Source of the DNA: an uncultured Dialister sp.
GTDB taxonomy: Bacteria; Bacillota; Negativicutes; Veillonellales; Dialisteraceae
Length of the DNA: 33,418 bases
Assembly (NCBI GenBank): GCA_934193095.1
Contig: CAKPUX010000021.1
Coordinates: 1-33,418 of the forward strand
Direction: 5' to 3'
Positions 14,074 to 22,340 of this stretch are shown here, piece after piece. The notes beneath the pieces were generated by a model. The model searched no databases and had not been told where the DNA came from. It saw nothing but the letters and a program-made list of their open reading frames with translations. The translations under genes were made by a program, and so were the position numbers. How positions within the stretch are numbered: the first letter of the stretch is position 1; the number at the start of each line of letters is the position of its first letter.

Positions 14074-15300
14074 ATGTCACTTTATGTAAAAAAATTCGGC
14101 GGAAGTTCTGTTGCGACACCGGAAAAAATGTTAAATATTGCAAACCGTGTGCTTCGCGATCGGAAGCCGGGGGACAAGATCGTGATCGTCGTATCGGCTA
14201 TGGGCGATACCACGGATGACCTCCTGGCATTGGCTTCGAAGGTATCGGATATCAATCATGGACGTGAAATGGATATGCTGCTGGCGACCGGCGAGCAGAT
14301 TTCTATTTCTCTCATGGCGATGACTTTCAGAAAGCTCGGTGTCCCTGCTGTATCACTCACGGGTCCGCAGGCGGGTATCATCGCGGGAGGGGCGTATGGC
14401 AAGGCGACCATCGATGATGTGAAGCCGGAGCGCGTCTTCAAGGAGCTGGAAGAAGGCAAGATCGTCATCGTGGCGGGCTTCCAGGGCCTTATGGAAAATG
14501 GCGATGTGGCGACACTGGGCCGCGGCGGCAGCGATGCGACGGCAGTGGCGCTTGCAGGTGCGATGCATGCTGATATGTGTGAGATCTTCACCGATGTGGA
14601 TGGTGTATACTCTGCAGATCCGCGTGTCGTGAAGAATGCACATAAGATGAAAGAAATTACCAATACGGAAATGCTGGAAATGGCACGTCTGGGCGCTGGC
14701 GTCATGCAGCCTCGCAGCGTCGAACTTGGGATGAAATATCACATTCCGATCCATGTCAGATCTACATTTACGAATGATGAAGGAACGATTATCCGGGAGG
14801 TATGTATGGAAGGCTTGAACGAAGCGGTCAGAGGCGTGGCACAGGATGCTCATGCAGCTAGAATTGCAGTACTGGGACTCAGAAATGTGCCGGGCGTGGC
14901 ATACAGTGTATTCTCTGCTCTTGCAGAAGACAATATCACGGTCGACATGATCGTGCAGAGTGTCAGAAACTCCAATGATGACAAGACGGATATCGTATTC
15001 ACCATCGATGATACGGATATGGAAGATGCCAAGAGAGTCCTTGATAAGATGAGAGACGATGGCAAAGTGGAAGAAGTCATTTATGATGATGACACGGCCA
15101 AAGTCTCTGTCGTAGGGGCCGGCATGCTCGGCAAACCGGGAGTCGCTGCCCGTATGTTCGGCGCACTTGGCAGAGCCGATATCAATATCGATATCGTCAG
15201 CACCTCGGAGATCAGCATTTCCTGCCTCATCCTTAGAAAAGACCTGAACAAAGCTGTACAGGCGATTCACGATGAATTTTTCCCGCAGGACGAAAAATAA
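14074..15300 (+). CDS. lysC: Aspartate kinase (aspartokinase, alpha subunit)
   Basis: The 408-residue cytosolic enzyme phosphorylates aspartate, the first step toward lysine, threonine, methionine and diaminopimelate. The kinase domain starts with KKFGGSSVA (6-14), includes VVSAMGDTTDDLL and FTDVDGVYSADPRVV (about 172-186), and ends near residue 240. Two ACT domains follow (about 260-330 and 340-400), with SVRNSNDDKTDIVFT and VSVVGAGMLGKPGVAARMF, where lysine or threonine feedback occurs in relatives. Length equals that of Bacillus subtilis LysC (408). GAGGGA lies five bases before the ATG. It is a single-gene unit ending in a strong terminator. An internal start gives a second product (14806-15300). 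Confidence 0.96.
   Translation: MSLYVKKFGGSSVATPEKMLNIANRVLRDRKPGDKIVIVVSAMGDTTDDLLALASKVSDINHGREMDMLLATGEQISISLMAMTFRKLGVPAVSLTGPQAGIIAGGAYGKATIDDVKPERVFKELEEGKIVIVAGFQGLMENGDVATLGRGGSDATAVALAGAMHADMCEIFTDVDGVYSADPRVVKNAHKMKEITNTEMLEMARLGAGVMQPRSVELGMKYHIPIHVRSTFTNDEGTIIREVCMEGLNEAVRGVAQDAHAARIAVLGLRNVPGVAYSVFSALAEDNITVDMIVQSVRNSNDDKTDIVFTIDDTDMEDAKRVLDKMRDDGKVEEVIYDDDTAKVSVVGAGMLGKPGVAARMFGALGRADINIDIVSTSEISISCLILRKDLNKAVQAIHDEFFPQDEK
14806..15300 (+). CDS. lysC: Aspartokinase beta subunit from an in-frame internal start
   Basis: An ATG at lysC codon 245 (MEGLNEAVRG) is preceded by GGGAGG (14795-14800) five bases upstream, better than the site of the full-length start. The resulting 164-residue protein contains only the two ACT regulatory domains. 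In Bacillus subtilis LysC the beta subunit is made the same way from a start at about codon 246 and assembles with alpha subunits. The near-identical position makes the same arrangement likely here; it is inferred, not demonstrated. Confidence 0.7.
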   Translation: MEGLNEAVRGVAQDAHAARIAVLGLRNVPGVAYSVFSALAEDNITVDMIVQSVRNSNDDKTDIVFTIDDTDMEDAKRVLDKMRDDGKVEEVIYDDDTAKVSVVGAGMLGKPGVAARMFGALGRADINIDIVSTSEISISCLILRKDLNKAVQAIHDEFFPQDEK

Positions 15301-15316
15301 TAAATAGATGCTTGTG

Positions 15317-15347
15317 GAAAAAGCACAGGAATTTCCTGCGCTTTTTC
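15317..15347 (+). terminator. Intrinsic terminator of lysC
   Basis: GAAAAAGC-A-CAGGAA pairs with TTCCTG-C-GCTTTTTC, a long stem with one mismatch and a tiny loop, ending in T residues. Confidence 0.85.
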
Positions 15348-15425
15348 TTGTGAACGAAAGAAAAAAGATGCAAAGGGAATACGGATCCAATCATGGGGGC
15401 TCATCCCGGGATTTTTATATAGGAT

Positions 15426-15488
15426 AAAGCACTGCGGAGTGCTTGCACCATGGGGTGGAGCCGCTTGGGCAGCCTTTAGCACTTTTTT
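15426..15488 (+). promoter_or_regulatory. Attenuator-like leader before the M16C peptidase
   Basis: AAGCACT (15427-15433) can pair with AGTGCTT (15438-15444) around a GCGG loop. Alternatively AGTGCT can pair with AGCACT (15478-15483), which is followed by a run of T (15483-15488) and so would act as a terminator. Between them sits GGGGTGGAGCCGC, which resembles but does not match a T-box core. The mutually exclusive pairing is visible; a regulatory function is inference. Confidence 0.3.
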
Positions 15489-15525
15489 ACGCAACAATTA
15501 TCAGCAACCGATAAGGAGAGATCAA

Positions 15526-18453
15526 ATGAAATGGAATGATGGAGACCTGGTGCACGGATTCCGTGTCAGCCGCATGTCCCATATTGAAGAAGTCAATGCC
15601 GATGCCTACCTGATGGAGCACGTGAAAAGCGGTGCCCGTCTTCTGTATCTGGACAGCGACGATGATAATAAAGTTTTTTATATTTGTTTCCGCACGACGC
15701 CGGATAATTCCAAGGGTGCGCCGCATATCATGGAGCACTCGACGCTCTGCGGCTCTCGGAAATATCCGCTGAAGGAACCCTTCGTCGAGCTCGCGAAAGG
15801 CTCTCTCAATACGTTCCTCAATGCGATCACCTGGCCTGATAAGACCATGTACCCGATCGCCAGTCGCAATATGGTCGATTTCCATAACCTGATGGATGTA
15901 TATCTGGATGCCGTCTTCTATCCGAATTGCCTCAAGGATCCGCAGATCCTGATGCAGGAAGGCTGGCACTATGAGCTGGAAAACAAAGAGGCGCCGCTGA
16001 CGTACAATGGTGTCGTCTACAATGAAATGAAAGGTGCGCTCTCTTCGCCGGAAGCCATCATGGAAGACCGTGCGACAGAGCGTCTCTTCCCGGATAATAC
16101 CTATGGCGTGGAGTCTGGCGGGGATCCGGAAGTCATCCCGATGCTCTCTTTCCGGGAATTTACTGAATTCCACCGACGCTTCTATCATCCGTCGAACAGC
16201 TATATCTACCTTTATGGCGATATGGATATCGAAAAGACGCTGGCTTATATCGATGAGGAATACCTATCTCATTTTGACCGCCGCAATGTGGACTCGGCCG
16301 TCCGCACGCAGTCCGGCTTCAAGAAAAGGGTATCGGCGACCTGCCCGTATGGGATCGCAGAACAGGAAAGCGAAAAGGGGAAGGCCATCCATGCCCTCTA
16401 CATCGCAGCAAGCGACCATATGTCTACGAAGGAATCGCTCGCTTTCCGCATCCTGAACTATGTCCTGATCGATATGGACGGCGCACCGCTGAAGAAAGCA
16501 GTCTTGGATGCCGGCCTTGGAAGCGACCTGTCCGGCGGCTATTGTGACAGCTACAAGCAGCCTGTCTGGACCATCGAGGTGACCGGCTCAGAAGTGGAGA
16601 AGCAGGAGCAGTTTGCCCAGGTCATCGACGGGACGCTGCGCACGCTTGCTCTTGACGGTATCGACAAGGATATGCTCGATGCCGCACTGAACCGTACGGA
16701 ATTCACCTCGCGTGAAAACGATTATCAGGGACGTCCGAAAGGACTTTTCTATGGCGTCCGCGCGATGGATCTCTGGCTCTATGACCGTGACCCGATGGCG
16801 GCACTGCGCTATATCGATGACATCAAAGAGCTTCGCGAAGGGATCCAGAATGGCTATTTCGAAAGCCTTCTCCTGAAGTACGTCATCAAGAATCCGCATC
16901 AAGTCCTGATCACCATGAAGCCGGAAAAGGGACTGACGGAGAAGAATAATGCGGCAACGGCAGAAAAGCTCGCTGCGTACAAGCTGAGTCTCACCGACGA
17001 GCAGCTCGAAGACATCATGGCATCCACCAAAGCATTGAAGAAGCGTCAGGCATCCATGGAAACGGAGGAAGCCCTGAAGACCATTCCGCTCCTGTCCCGC
17101 GAAGACCTGAAGCGGGAGATCGAGGAGGAAGTGCTTGAAGAAGAGACCATCTCCGGGATCCGCCACTTCCACTATGATATTCACACGACGGGAATCTCCT
17201 ACGTCACGATGTATTTCGATCTCTATGATCTCACCGAGGAAGAGATCCCGTATGCCGTCCTCCTTTCGGGGATGCTTCGCAGCTTGGATACGGAAAAGCA
17301 CAGCTACACTGAACTCGCGCGGATCTCCAATGCGTATACCGGCGGCATCAGCTTCCAGATCTCATGCATCGGCGATATCAATGACGCATCGAAATATAAG
17401 CCATTCATGGTCGCAAGAGGCAAAGCACTCACCTCAAAGGCTCGTCAGCTCATGGACCTGTTGGGAGAAGTCATCAATCATACATCCTTCCGGGATACAA
17501 AACGGCTGAAGGAGCTTCTCTTGGAAGAAAAATCAGAATGGGATATGACCGCCTTCTCTCGCGGGCATAATCTCACCATGGGACGCCTTGCATCCTATTT
17601 CTCCAAGACGGCACAGTTCTCTGAGCAGGCCGGCATGACGTTCTACTATTTCCTGGCAGACCTTGTCAAGACGTATGACGGTCGGGCAGAGGAAGTCGCC
17701 GAGAAGCTCTCGGCTGTCGCGAAGAAGATCTTCACGAGAAGCCATATGTTCTTTGCCACCACAGGCGAAACGGAAGAAAAGCAGGCTGTCGATCGCTGCC
17801 TCGGTCTCATCTTGGATGATATGCCGGAAGGGGAGAAGAAGGAAGCCCATCTCTTCGATTTCCCAGCCAAGGAGATCAATGAAGCCTTCCTGACCTCCGG
17901 CAAGGTCCAGTACGTGGCCAAAGGCGGCAACTTCCGTGATCATGGCTTTACCTATACCGGCGCACTTCGTGTCATGGAAACCATCCTCCGCTATGAGTAT
18001 CTCTGGAAGAAAGTCCGTGTCCTCGGCGGTGCATATGGTGCTTTCACACAATTCCTGCGCGATGGTACGTCCCTTCTCTGCTCATACCGTGACCCAAATC
18101 TGAAGGAAACGCTCGAGACGTACAAAGACCTTCCGGAATATCTGGAAACACTCGAATTGTCCGAACGTGAAATGACCAAGTACGTCATCGGTACCATGGC
18201 AGCGGATGAGATCCAGCTCACCCCGTCCATGAAGGGCGAGCGTGCGATGCTCCACTACCTGAATGGCAATACCAGAGAAGACCGTATGCGGATCCGCAGC
18301 GAGATCATCTCCTGCGAAGTGAAGGATATCCGTGCTCTTGCTCCGCTCGTCAAGAGCATCATCGATGATCCTTATATCTGCTGTATGGGCAGCGAGGAAA
18401 AGATCCAGCGGGATAAGGCACTTTTCAGGAAAGTCCTCTCTATGCCGGAGTAA
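15526..18453 (+). CDS. M16C zinc metallopeptidase (presequence-protease / insulinase family)
   Basis: The 975-residue protein has the inverted zinc motif HxxEH at H67-IM-E70-H71 and the distal glutamate ligand E167 in YNEMKG, so the active site is intact. The N-terminal catalytic half, a linker, an M16C-associated central domain (about 470-720) and a C-terminal inactive half match the single-chain presequence protease layout, in which two halves enclose a peptide-degrading chamber. No signal peptide is seen, so it should degrade peptides in the cytosol. The ATG at 15526 has AAGGAG seven bases upstream; an open frame extends to 15439 without a ribosome site. It lies alone between lysC and gluQ, with a long inverted repeat and a terminator after it. 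Confidence 0.93.
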   Translation: MKWNDGDLVHGFRVSRMSHIEEVNADAYLMEHVKSGARLLYLDSDDDNKVFYICFRTTPDNSKGAPHIMEHSTLCGSRKYPLKEPFVELAKGSLNTFLNAITWPDKTMYPIASRNMVDFHNLMDVYLDAVFYPNCLKDPQILMQEGWHYELENKEAPLTYNGVVYNEMKGALSSPEAIMEDRATERLFPDNTYGVESGGDPEVIPMLSFREFTEFHRRFYHPSNSYIYLYGDMDIEKTLAYIDEEYLSHFDRRNVDSAVRTQSGFKKRVSATCPYGIAEQESEKGKAIHALYIAASDHMSTKESLAFRILNYVLIDMDGAPLKKAVLDAGLGSDLSGGYCDSYKQPVWTIEVTGSEVEKQEQFAQVIDGTLRTLALDGIDKDMLDAALNRTEFTSRENDYQGRPKGLFYGVRAMDLWLYDRDPMAALRYIDDIKELREGIQNGYFESLLLKYVIKNPHQVLITMKPEKGLTEKNNAATAEKLAAYKLSLTDEQLEDIMASTKALKKRQASMETEEALKTIPLLSREDLKREIEEEVLEEETISGIRHFHYDIHTTGISYVTMYFDLYDLTEEEIPYAVLLSGMLRSLDTEKHSYTELARISNAYTGGISFQISCIGDINDASKYKPFMVARGKALTSKARQLMDLLGEVINHTSFRDTKRLKELLLEEKSEWDMTAFSRGHNLTMGRLASYFSKTAQFSEQAGMTFYYFLADLVKTYDGRAEEVAEKLSAVAKKIFTRSHMFFATTGETEEKQAVDRCLGLILDDMPEGEKKEAHLFDFPAKEINEAFLTSGKVQYVAKGGNFRDHGFTYTGALRVMETILRYEYLWKKVRVLGGAYGAFTQFLRDGTSLLCSYRDPNLKETLETYKDLPEYLETLELSEREMTKYVIGTMAADEIQLTPSMKGERAMLHYLNGNTREDRMRIRSEIISCEVKDIRALAPLVKSIIDDPYICCMGSEEKIQRDKALFRKVLSMPE

Positions 18454-18457
18454 GTCA

Positions 18458-18584
18458 GATCAGGGATGAAGGTGGATGCGCCTGGTCCTATGCGGCGGCA
18501 GGAGATCTCTCTGAGATGGCATTTGCCTGCTTCATCTGCGATGTACCTGCAAAGCCCGCCGCATCTGATCCCAAATCCCTTATC
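18458..18584. repeat. Long imperfect inverted repeat after the M16C gene
   Basis: GATCAGGGAT (18458-18467) faces ATCCCTTATC (18575-18584), and inside it ATGCGGCGGCAGG (18490-18502) faces CCTGC plus CCGCCGCAT (18546-18564). It starts five bases after the stop codon and could fold into an extended structure in the 3' UTR. Confidence 0.45.
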
Positions 18585-18595
18585 ATTTTTACCAC

Positions 18596-18628
18596 CAAGG
18601 AGGCTCAAATGCTTGAGCCTCCTTTTGT
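18596..18628 (+). terminator. Intrinsic terminator of the M16C gene
   Basis: A perfect 12-bp stem, AAGGAGGCTCAA with TTGAGCCTCCTT, around the loop ATGC, followed by T residues. The opposite strand also ends in TTGG, so it is mainly one-directional. Confidence 0.92.
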
Positions 18629-18632
18629 ATCA

Positions 18633-18661
18633 TTGAGAAAACGCTGATGTGATCTGACAAT
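18633..18661 (+). promoter_or_regulatory. Probable gluQ promoter
   Basis: TTGAGA (five of six) and GACAAT (four of six) at a 17-base spacing, directly downstream of the terminator and about 30 bases before the ATG. Confidence 0.4.
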
Positions 18662-18692
18662 GATGGGATCTGTGTTTTCCTAAGGAGACGCT

Positions 18693-19652
18693 ATGCAGAC
18701 AGCCATTCGTACCCGCTTTGCGCCAAGCCCCACGGGATATATGCATCTTGGAAATATCTGGGTCGCTTTTTTGAACTGGCTCTGGACACGCCAGCATGGA
18801 GGGGCGATCGTGCTGCGTATCGAAGACATCGACCGGCAGCGAAGCCACGCGGAATACATAGAGGGGATCAAAGAAGACCTCGCATGGATGGGCCTTTCCT
18901 ACGACGAAGGCCCCGGCGTGAGCTATTCGTATGGGACGCCCATCCAGAGTCTCCGATTTCCTCTCTATCAGGAAATCATGGATCGGTGGAAAGAAGCGGG
19001 GGAGGTCTATCCCTGCTTCTGCAGTCGTGCCCGTCTCCACAGCATCGCCTCTGCGCCGCATGAAGGAGAGGGACTGCCGGTCTATGACGGACACTGCCGC
19101 CGCCTGAGTGCGGAAGAAGTTGCGGACAGAGAAAAGGGGAAGGCGCCCTCCTGGCGCCTTCGTATGGAGGAAAGCCGCGTGTCCTTCAGAGATCTTTTCT
19201 GCGGAGAGGAGACATGCGTGCTCCGTCCCGGCATCGATGACTTTGTCCTTCGGCGTGCCGATGGCATGGTCGCTTATCAGCTCGCCGTATCCGTCGATGA
19301 TGCGGCGATGGGGATGACGCATGTTTTCCGGGGAAATGACCTCCTCTCCTCGACCTTTTATCAGCTCTATCTGCTGAAAAAACTGGGAGCTGCCCATGTT
19401 CCGACTTACGGACATTTGCCTCTTCTCGTTGATACGGAGGGGGTCCGGCTCTCGAAGCGTCAGAAAGGTCTCACTCTTCGTGAAATGAAGGCAGAGGGCA
19501 AGAAGCCTTCTGATATCATCGGACTCCTTCTGTATTATGCAGGCGCGCTTCCAAAGCCGATGCCCGTATCCGCAGAGGAAGCGGCTCGGAATGTCGGCTT
19601 TGAGGAGCTGAAGCACCTGTCTTTGCCGCATATCGTGGTGACGCAGGTCTAA
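18693..19652 (+). CDS. gluQ: Glutamyl-Q tRNA(Asp) synthetase
   Basis: The 319-residue protein is a truncated glutamyl-tRNA synthetase paralogue. It has the class I signatures HLGN (18-21, in place of HIGH) and RLSKR (252-256, in place of KMSKS), the APSPTG opening, and a zinc site with C108, C110, Y131 and C135. It stops after the catalytic core and lacks the anticodon-binding domain. Known GluQ enzymes attach glutamate to queuosine at the wobble position of tRNA-Asp. AAGGAG lies six bases before the ATG. The FRGNDLL element matches class I Glu enzymes. It has no sign of being cotranscribed with the M16C gene; a new promoter for the next gene overlaps its end. Confidence 0.93.
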   Translation: MQTAIRTRFAPSPTGYMHLGNIWVAFLNWLWTRQHGGAIVLRIEDIDRQRSHAEYIEGIKEDLAWMGLSYDEGPGVSYSYGTPIQSLRFPLYQEIMDRWKEAGEVYPCFCSRARLHSIASAPHEGEGLPVYDGHCRRLSAEEVADREKGKAPSWRLRMEESRVSFRDLFCGEETCVLRPGIDDFVLRRADGMVAYQLAVSVDDAAMGMTHVFRGNDLLSSTFYQLYLLKKLGAAHVPTYGHLPLLVDTEGVRLSKRQKGLTLREMKAEGKKPSDIIGLLLYYAGALPKPMPVSAEEAARNVGFEELKHLSLPHIVVTQV

Positions 19653-19666
19653 AAAACGGCTATAAT
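19638..19666 (+). promoter_or_regulatory. Promoter of the nucleoside kinase-like gene
   Basis: GTGACG (19638-19643) lies 17 bases from a perfect TATAAT (19661-19666). The -35 is inside the last codons of gluQ. The predicted start near 19673 leaves a leader of about 85 bases to the chosen ATG. Confidence 0.6.
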
Positions 19667-19757
19667 GAATCTATAGATGGTTATCCGGGAAAACGATGAT
19701 GCGATTCGCGATGGGATCCGTACTTCCCCGGAGGATCCGGTAAAGGAGCTGATTTCC

Positions 19758-21410
19758 ATGATCCACATCACCTGTGAAGGCAGAAGTTTTGACTTTTTTG
19801 ACGGTGCGACACCGCAAAATTTATGGAATATGGTCCGCGGTACAAGGGGGAAGGAGCAGGCGGTGCTGGCAGAGATGGATGGCGAGCTTCTTGATTTCCA
19901 GACACCGTTTCCCTCCGGCGGAGATGTGCGATGGATCCCTCTTTCAGCGCCAAAAGCGCATCAGGCGTATGTGAGAAGCGCGATCATGCTTCTCGTATGT
20001 GCTGTGGAAGAGATCTATGGAGAAGGGGCAGATGTCCTCGTGAAGCATTCGCTGGGAAAATCGCTGTACTGTGAATTCGAAGACGGGCATGTACCGCTCA
20101 AGAAGGAACTGGATCGGCTGACGGAACGGATGCGTGAGATCTCTGAAGAGGGACGCGATATCACCAAGCTCGTCGTCGGGAAGAAACGCGCGATGGCCTT
20201 CCTTCGCATCAAAGGGCGGGAAGAGGATGCAGAGCTGGCAGGTGAGCTCGCCGGGAATACGATCAATGTCGACCAGTGCGGGCGCGTGATCGACTATTTC
20301 TTCGGCCCTCTTTTGCCGGATATGAGCTTCGTGCGCCTTTTTGCGCTGAAGTCTTATGCGCCGGGATTTCTGCTGCGCCTTCCAGATGAGGATTTTCATC
20401 TGGCTCAGGATGAGGAAGAGGACCCGCTCTTTGCGAAGGTCTTCCTTGAAAGCCAGAACTGGTCTGAGCTTATCGGCTGCCAGAATCTGGCGCAGCTCAA
20501 TGCTTCTATCGAGAATGGTAAAATTCTCGACTACATCTCCATTGCGGAAGCGCTGCATGAGAAGAAGCTGGCAGAGCTTGCAGATGCGATCTGTGAGGCG
20601 AAGCCCAGGATCCGTCTCGTCTGTATGGCAGGGCCGTCATCCTCCGGCAAGACCACCTTCATGAAGCGTCTCATCGTCCACCTGCAGGTGAATGGGGTAC
20701 GCCCCGTCATGATCTCGCTGGATGACTATTTCAGGGATCGCGACGAAATGCAGGGGGAAGATTGGGAAGATATTCACGCGCTTGATCTGGACCGTTTCGA
20801 AGGAGATATCACCACACTTTTGGAAGAAAAGCCGGTGCGGCTTCCGACTTTCAATTTCATCACTGGGAAAAAGGAGTGGAACGCGCCGCCCGTAACGCTC
20901 GGGAAGGGGCAGCCGATCCTTGTGGAAGGGCTCCATGCACTGAATCCGCGCCTCACCTATTTTGTCCCCGGCTACCAGTGCATGCACATCTATCTTTCCG
21001 CACTGACACAGATCACCATTAACCACCATAACCGTATATCGACCTCAGATACGCGCCTTCTTCGCCGTATGGTGAGAGATATGCAGTTCCGAGGAAACCC
21101 TCCGGAAAAGACGATCTCCTCCTGGCCAGGCGTCCGCAAAGGAGAGGAACGGAATATTTTTCACTTCCAGGGACGCGCTGACGTTGTATTTAATTCCGCA
21201 CTTCTTTATGAGATCCCTGTTCTGAAACGGATCGTAAAGCCGTTTTTAGAGGAAATATCCAAGGATAGCCCTGCCTATGGGGAGGCCCGGCGCCTTCTGG
21301 AATTTCTCGCACCCTTCCGTGAGCTGGATGCATCGCTCGTGCCGGATCATTCGCTACTTCGCGAATTTGTCGGCTATGAAGGGCTGGGAAGGTCGTTCCT
21401 GAATCGGTAG
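19758..21410 (+). CDS. Uridine kinase-like nucleoside kinase with TGS/ThrRS-like N-terminus
   Basis: The protein is 550 residues from the ATG at 19758, which has AAAGGAG (19742-19748) upstream; an in-frame ATG at 19677 has no ribosome site and lies at the transcription start. The N-terminus (1 to about 60) resembles a TGS domain, and the next part (about 60-210), with VKHSLGKSLYCEF, resembles the second editing-like domain of threonyl-tRNA synthetase. The C-terminal half is a P-loop kinase: Walker A GPSSSGKT (about 292-299), then SLDDYFRDRDEM and VEGLHALNP, like uridine kinase/phosphoribulokinase. Such fusions are annotated as nucleoside kinases in Firmicutes and Thermotoga; the true substrate here is inferred. 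Confidence 0.85.
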   Translation: MIHITCEGRSFDFFDGATPQNLWNMVRGTRGKEQAVLAEMDGELLDFQTPFPSGGDVRWIPLSAPKAHQAYVRSAIMLLVCAVEEIYGEGADVLVKHSLGKSLYCEFEDGHVPLKKELDRLTERMREISEEGRDITKLVVGKKRAMAFLRIKGREEDAELAGELAGNTINVDQCGRVIDYFFGPLLPDMSFVRLFALKSYAPGFLLRLPDEDFHLAQDEEEDPLFAKVFLESQNWSELIGCQNLAQLNASIENGKILDYISIAEALHEKKLAELADAICEAKPRIRLVCMAGPSSSGKTTFMKRLIVHLQVNGVRPVMISLDDYFRDRDEMQGEDWEDIHALDLDRFEGDITTLLEEKPVRLPTFNFITGKKEWNAPPVTLGKGQPILVEGLHALNPRLTYFVPGYQCMHIYLSALTQITINHHNRISTSDTRLLRRMVRDMQFRGNPPEKTISSWPGVRKGEERNIFHFQGRADVVFNSALLYEIPVLKRIVKPFLEEISKDSPAYGEARRLLEFLAPFRELDASLVPDHSLLREFVGYEGLGRSFLNR

Positions 21411-21430
21411 AGCTTTCTCATGGATCCCGA

Positions 21431-21503
21431 GTGAAAGCTCTGCTTGCATGAGAACTGCGGGATGAGAAATAACGGCGGCTGCGCTGCAAATGAAGGACAG
21501 CCG
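21431..21503 (+). repeat. Diverged partial copy of the 227-bp repeat
   Basis: GTGAAAGCTCTGCTTGCATGAG, a GATGAGAAAT unit, then GCGGCTGCGC...AAATGAAGGACAGCCG follow the order of 13731-13813 (GTGAAAGCTTTGTTCGAATGAG, AAATGAGAAAT, hairpin with AATGAAG) with many substitutions. It starts 20 bases after the kinase stop. Confidence 0.4.
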
Positions 21504-21604
21504 ATGCCGAATATCTGCTGCTTTTCCGCATGGTCAGCGCTCTCCTTATCGGGAAGGCAGATCGTCAGGTCCTGTGGATTCGAATCACTTTCCCATTCTC
21601 CTAC

Positions 21605-21633
21605 TAGCAATCTTTGGTAAGACAAGGTACAAT
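21605..21633 (+). promoter_or_regulatory. Possible promoter of the 148-aa gene
   Basis: TACAAT (21628-21633) is a fair -10; 17 bases upstream is TAGCAA (21605-21610), a poor -35. Confidence 0.35.
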
Positions 21634-21681
21634 AGAAACAGCTTTAAGAAAATTCTCATTTCTATTTGGAGGTCATGCATC

Positions 21682-22128
21682 ATGGCAGAAGAAAAAAGAG
21701 TAAACCTGAAAGCCCAGAAATTCGAAGCCTACACCCAGGCAAACAAAATGGACTTTTTCGTCAAAAATGAAATGAAAGATGACGCAGATACCGTTGTATT
21801 CCAGTCGAACCTGAAGGTTGAAGGACAGACCATTCCGCTCGGCATCATCACAGACAATACCATCTACACCATCATCCGCGTCCAGATCGGAAGCCAGCTC
21901 CTGAAAGATGAAAATAAGCTCGCCCTCCTCGAATACCTGAACCAGCTGAATCGCAGCTACAAGGTCTTCAAGTATGTAGCAGCAGAAGACGGCAGCATTT
22001 TCCTCGATGCGTGCCTCCCGAGCACGAACGAGAGCTTTGACGCAGAAATCGTCCGTGTCATCCTCGATGTCATCGTCGATCATCTGAACAATGAATACAA
22101 AAACATCATGAAGCAGGCTTGGAAATGA
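21682..22128 (+). CDS. Small acidic protein with possible YbjN-like (chaperone-like) fold
   Basis: The 148-residue cytosolic protein has no signal or membrane segment. Its pattern is an N-terminal lysine-rich helix, alternating strands (TVVFQSNLKVEGQTIPLGI, TIYTIIRVQIGSQL), a helix LLEYLNQLNRSYKVFKYV (about 93-110), a strand with SIFLDACLP, and a long C-terminal helix VRVILDVIVDHLNNEYKNIM. The helix-strands-helix order recalls YbjN and type III secretion chaperone-like proteins, but I am not certain. GGAGG lies nine bases before the ATG at 21682; the open frame further upstream lies in repeat sequence and is not used. It is a monocistronic gene with a strong terminator; function unknown. Confidence 0.65.
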   Translation: MAEEKRVNLKAQKFEAYTQANKMDFFVKNEMKDDADTVVFQSNLKVEGQTIPLGIITDNTIYTIIRVQIGSQLLKDENKLALLEYLNQLNRSYKVFKYVAAEDGSIFLDACLPSTNESFDAEIVRVILDVIVDHLNNEYKNIMKQAWK

Positions 22129-22143
22129 TGTCTCTTCCGCAAT

Positions 22144-22177
22144 TAAAAACGGCTTTCCGAAAGGAAGGCCGTTTTTG
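22144..22177 (+). terminator. Intrinsic terminator of the 148-aa gene
   Basis: AAAAACGGCTTTCC and GGAAGGCCGTTTTT form a stem with a four-base GAAA loop and a T tail; symmetric enough to act in both directions. Confidence 0.9.
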
Positions 22178-22270
22178 ATTGCGGAGGCTTCGCTCAAAGA
22201 AAAGATGACGATGCTGGAGGAGCTGTGCATCCCGAGTTACTTTTTCATAGCAAATTTTTTCTAAAAGCTA

Positions 22271-22320
22271 TATAATAGAAGAAATCTATTTGCCGAAATG
22301 AAAATATAGATCTTCATTTC
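22271..22320 (+). promoter_or_regulatory. proS promoter region and leader hairpin
   Basis: A perfect -10 (TATAAT, 22271-22276) has only a weak -35 (TAGCAA, 22248-22253, 17-base spacing). In the leader, GAAATGAA (22295-22302) pairs with TTCATTTC (22313-22320), an 8-bp stem ending six bases before the AGGAGG. It could affect ribosome access. No T-box is seen. Confidence 0.45.
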
Positions 22321-22340
22321 ATGTCTAGGAGGAGATTTCA

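Noticed and set aside
15452..15466. T-box leader before the M16C peptidase
   Set aside because: GGGGTGGAGCCGC resembles the T-box core but differs from the consensus, and there is no room for a stem I with specifier loop after the lysC terminator. A peptidase is also an unlikely T-box target.
19677..19757. Upstream ATG start for the nucleoside kinase-like gene
   Set aside because: It lies about four bases from the predicted transcription start and has no ribosome site, while the ATG at 19758 has AAAGGAG.
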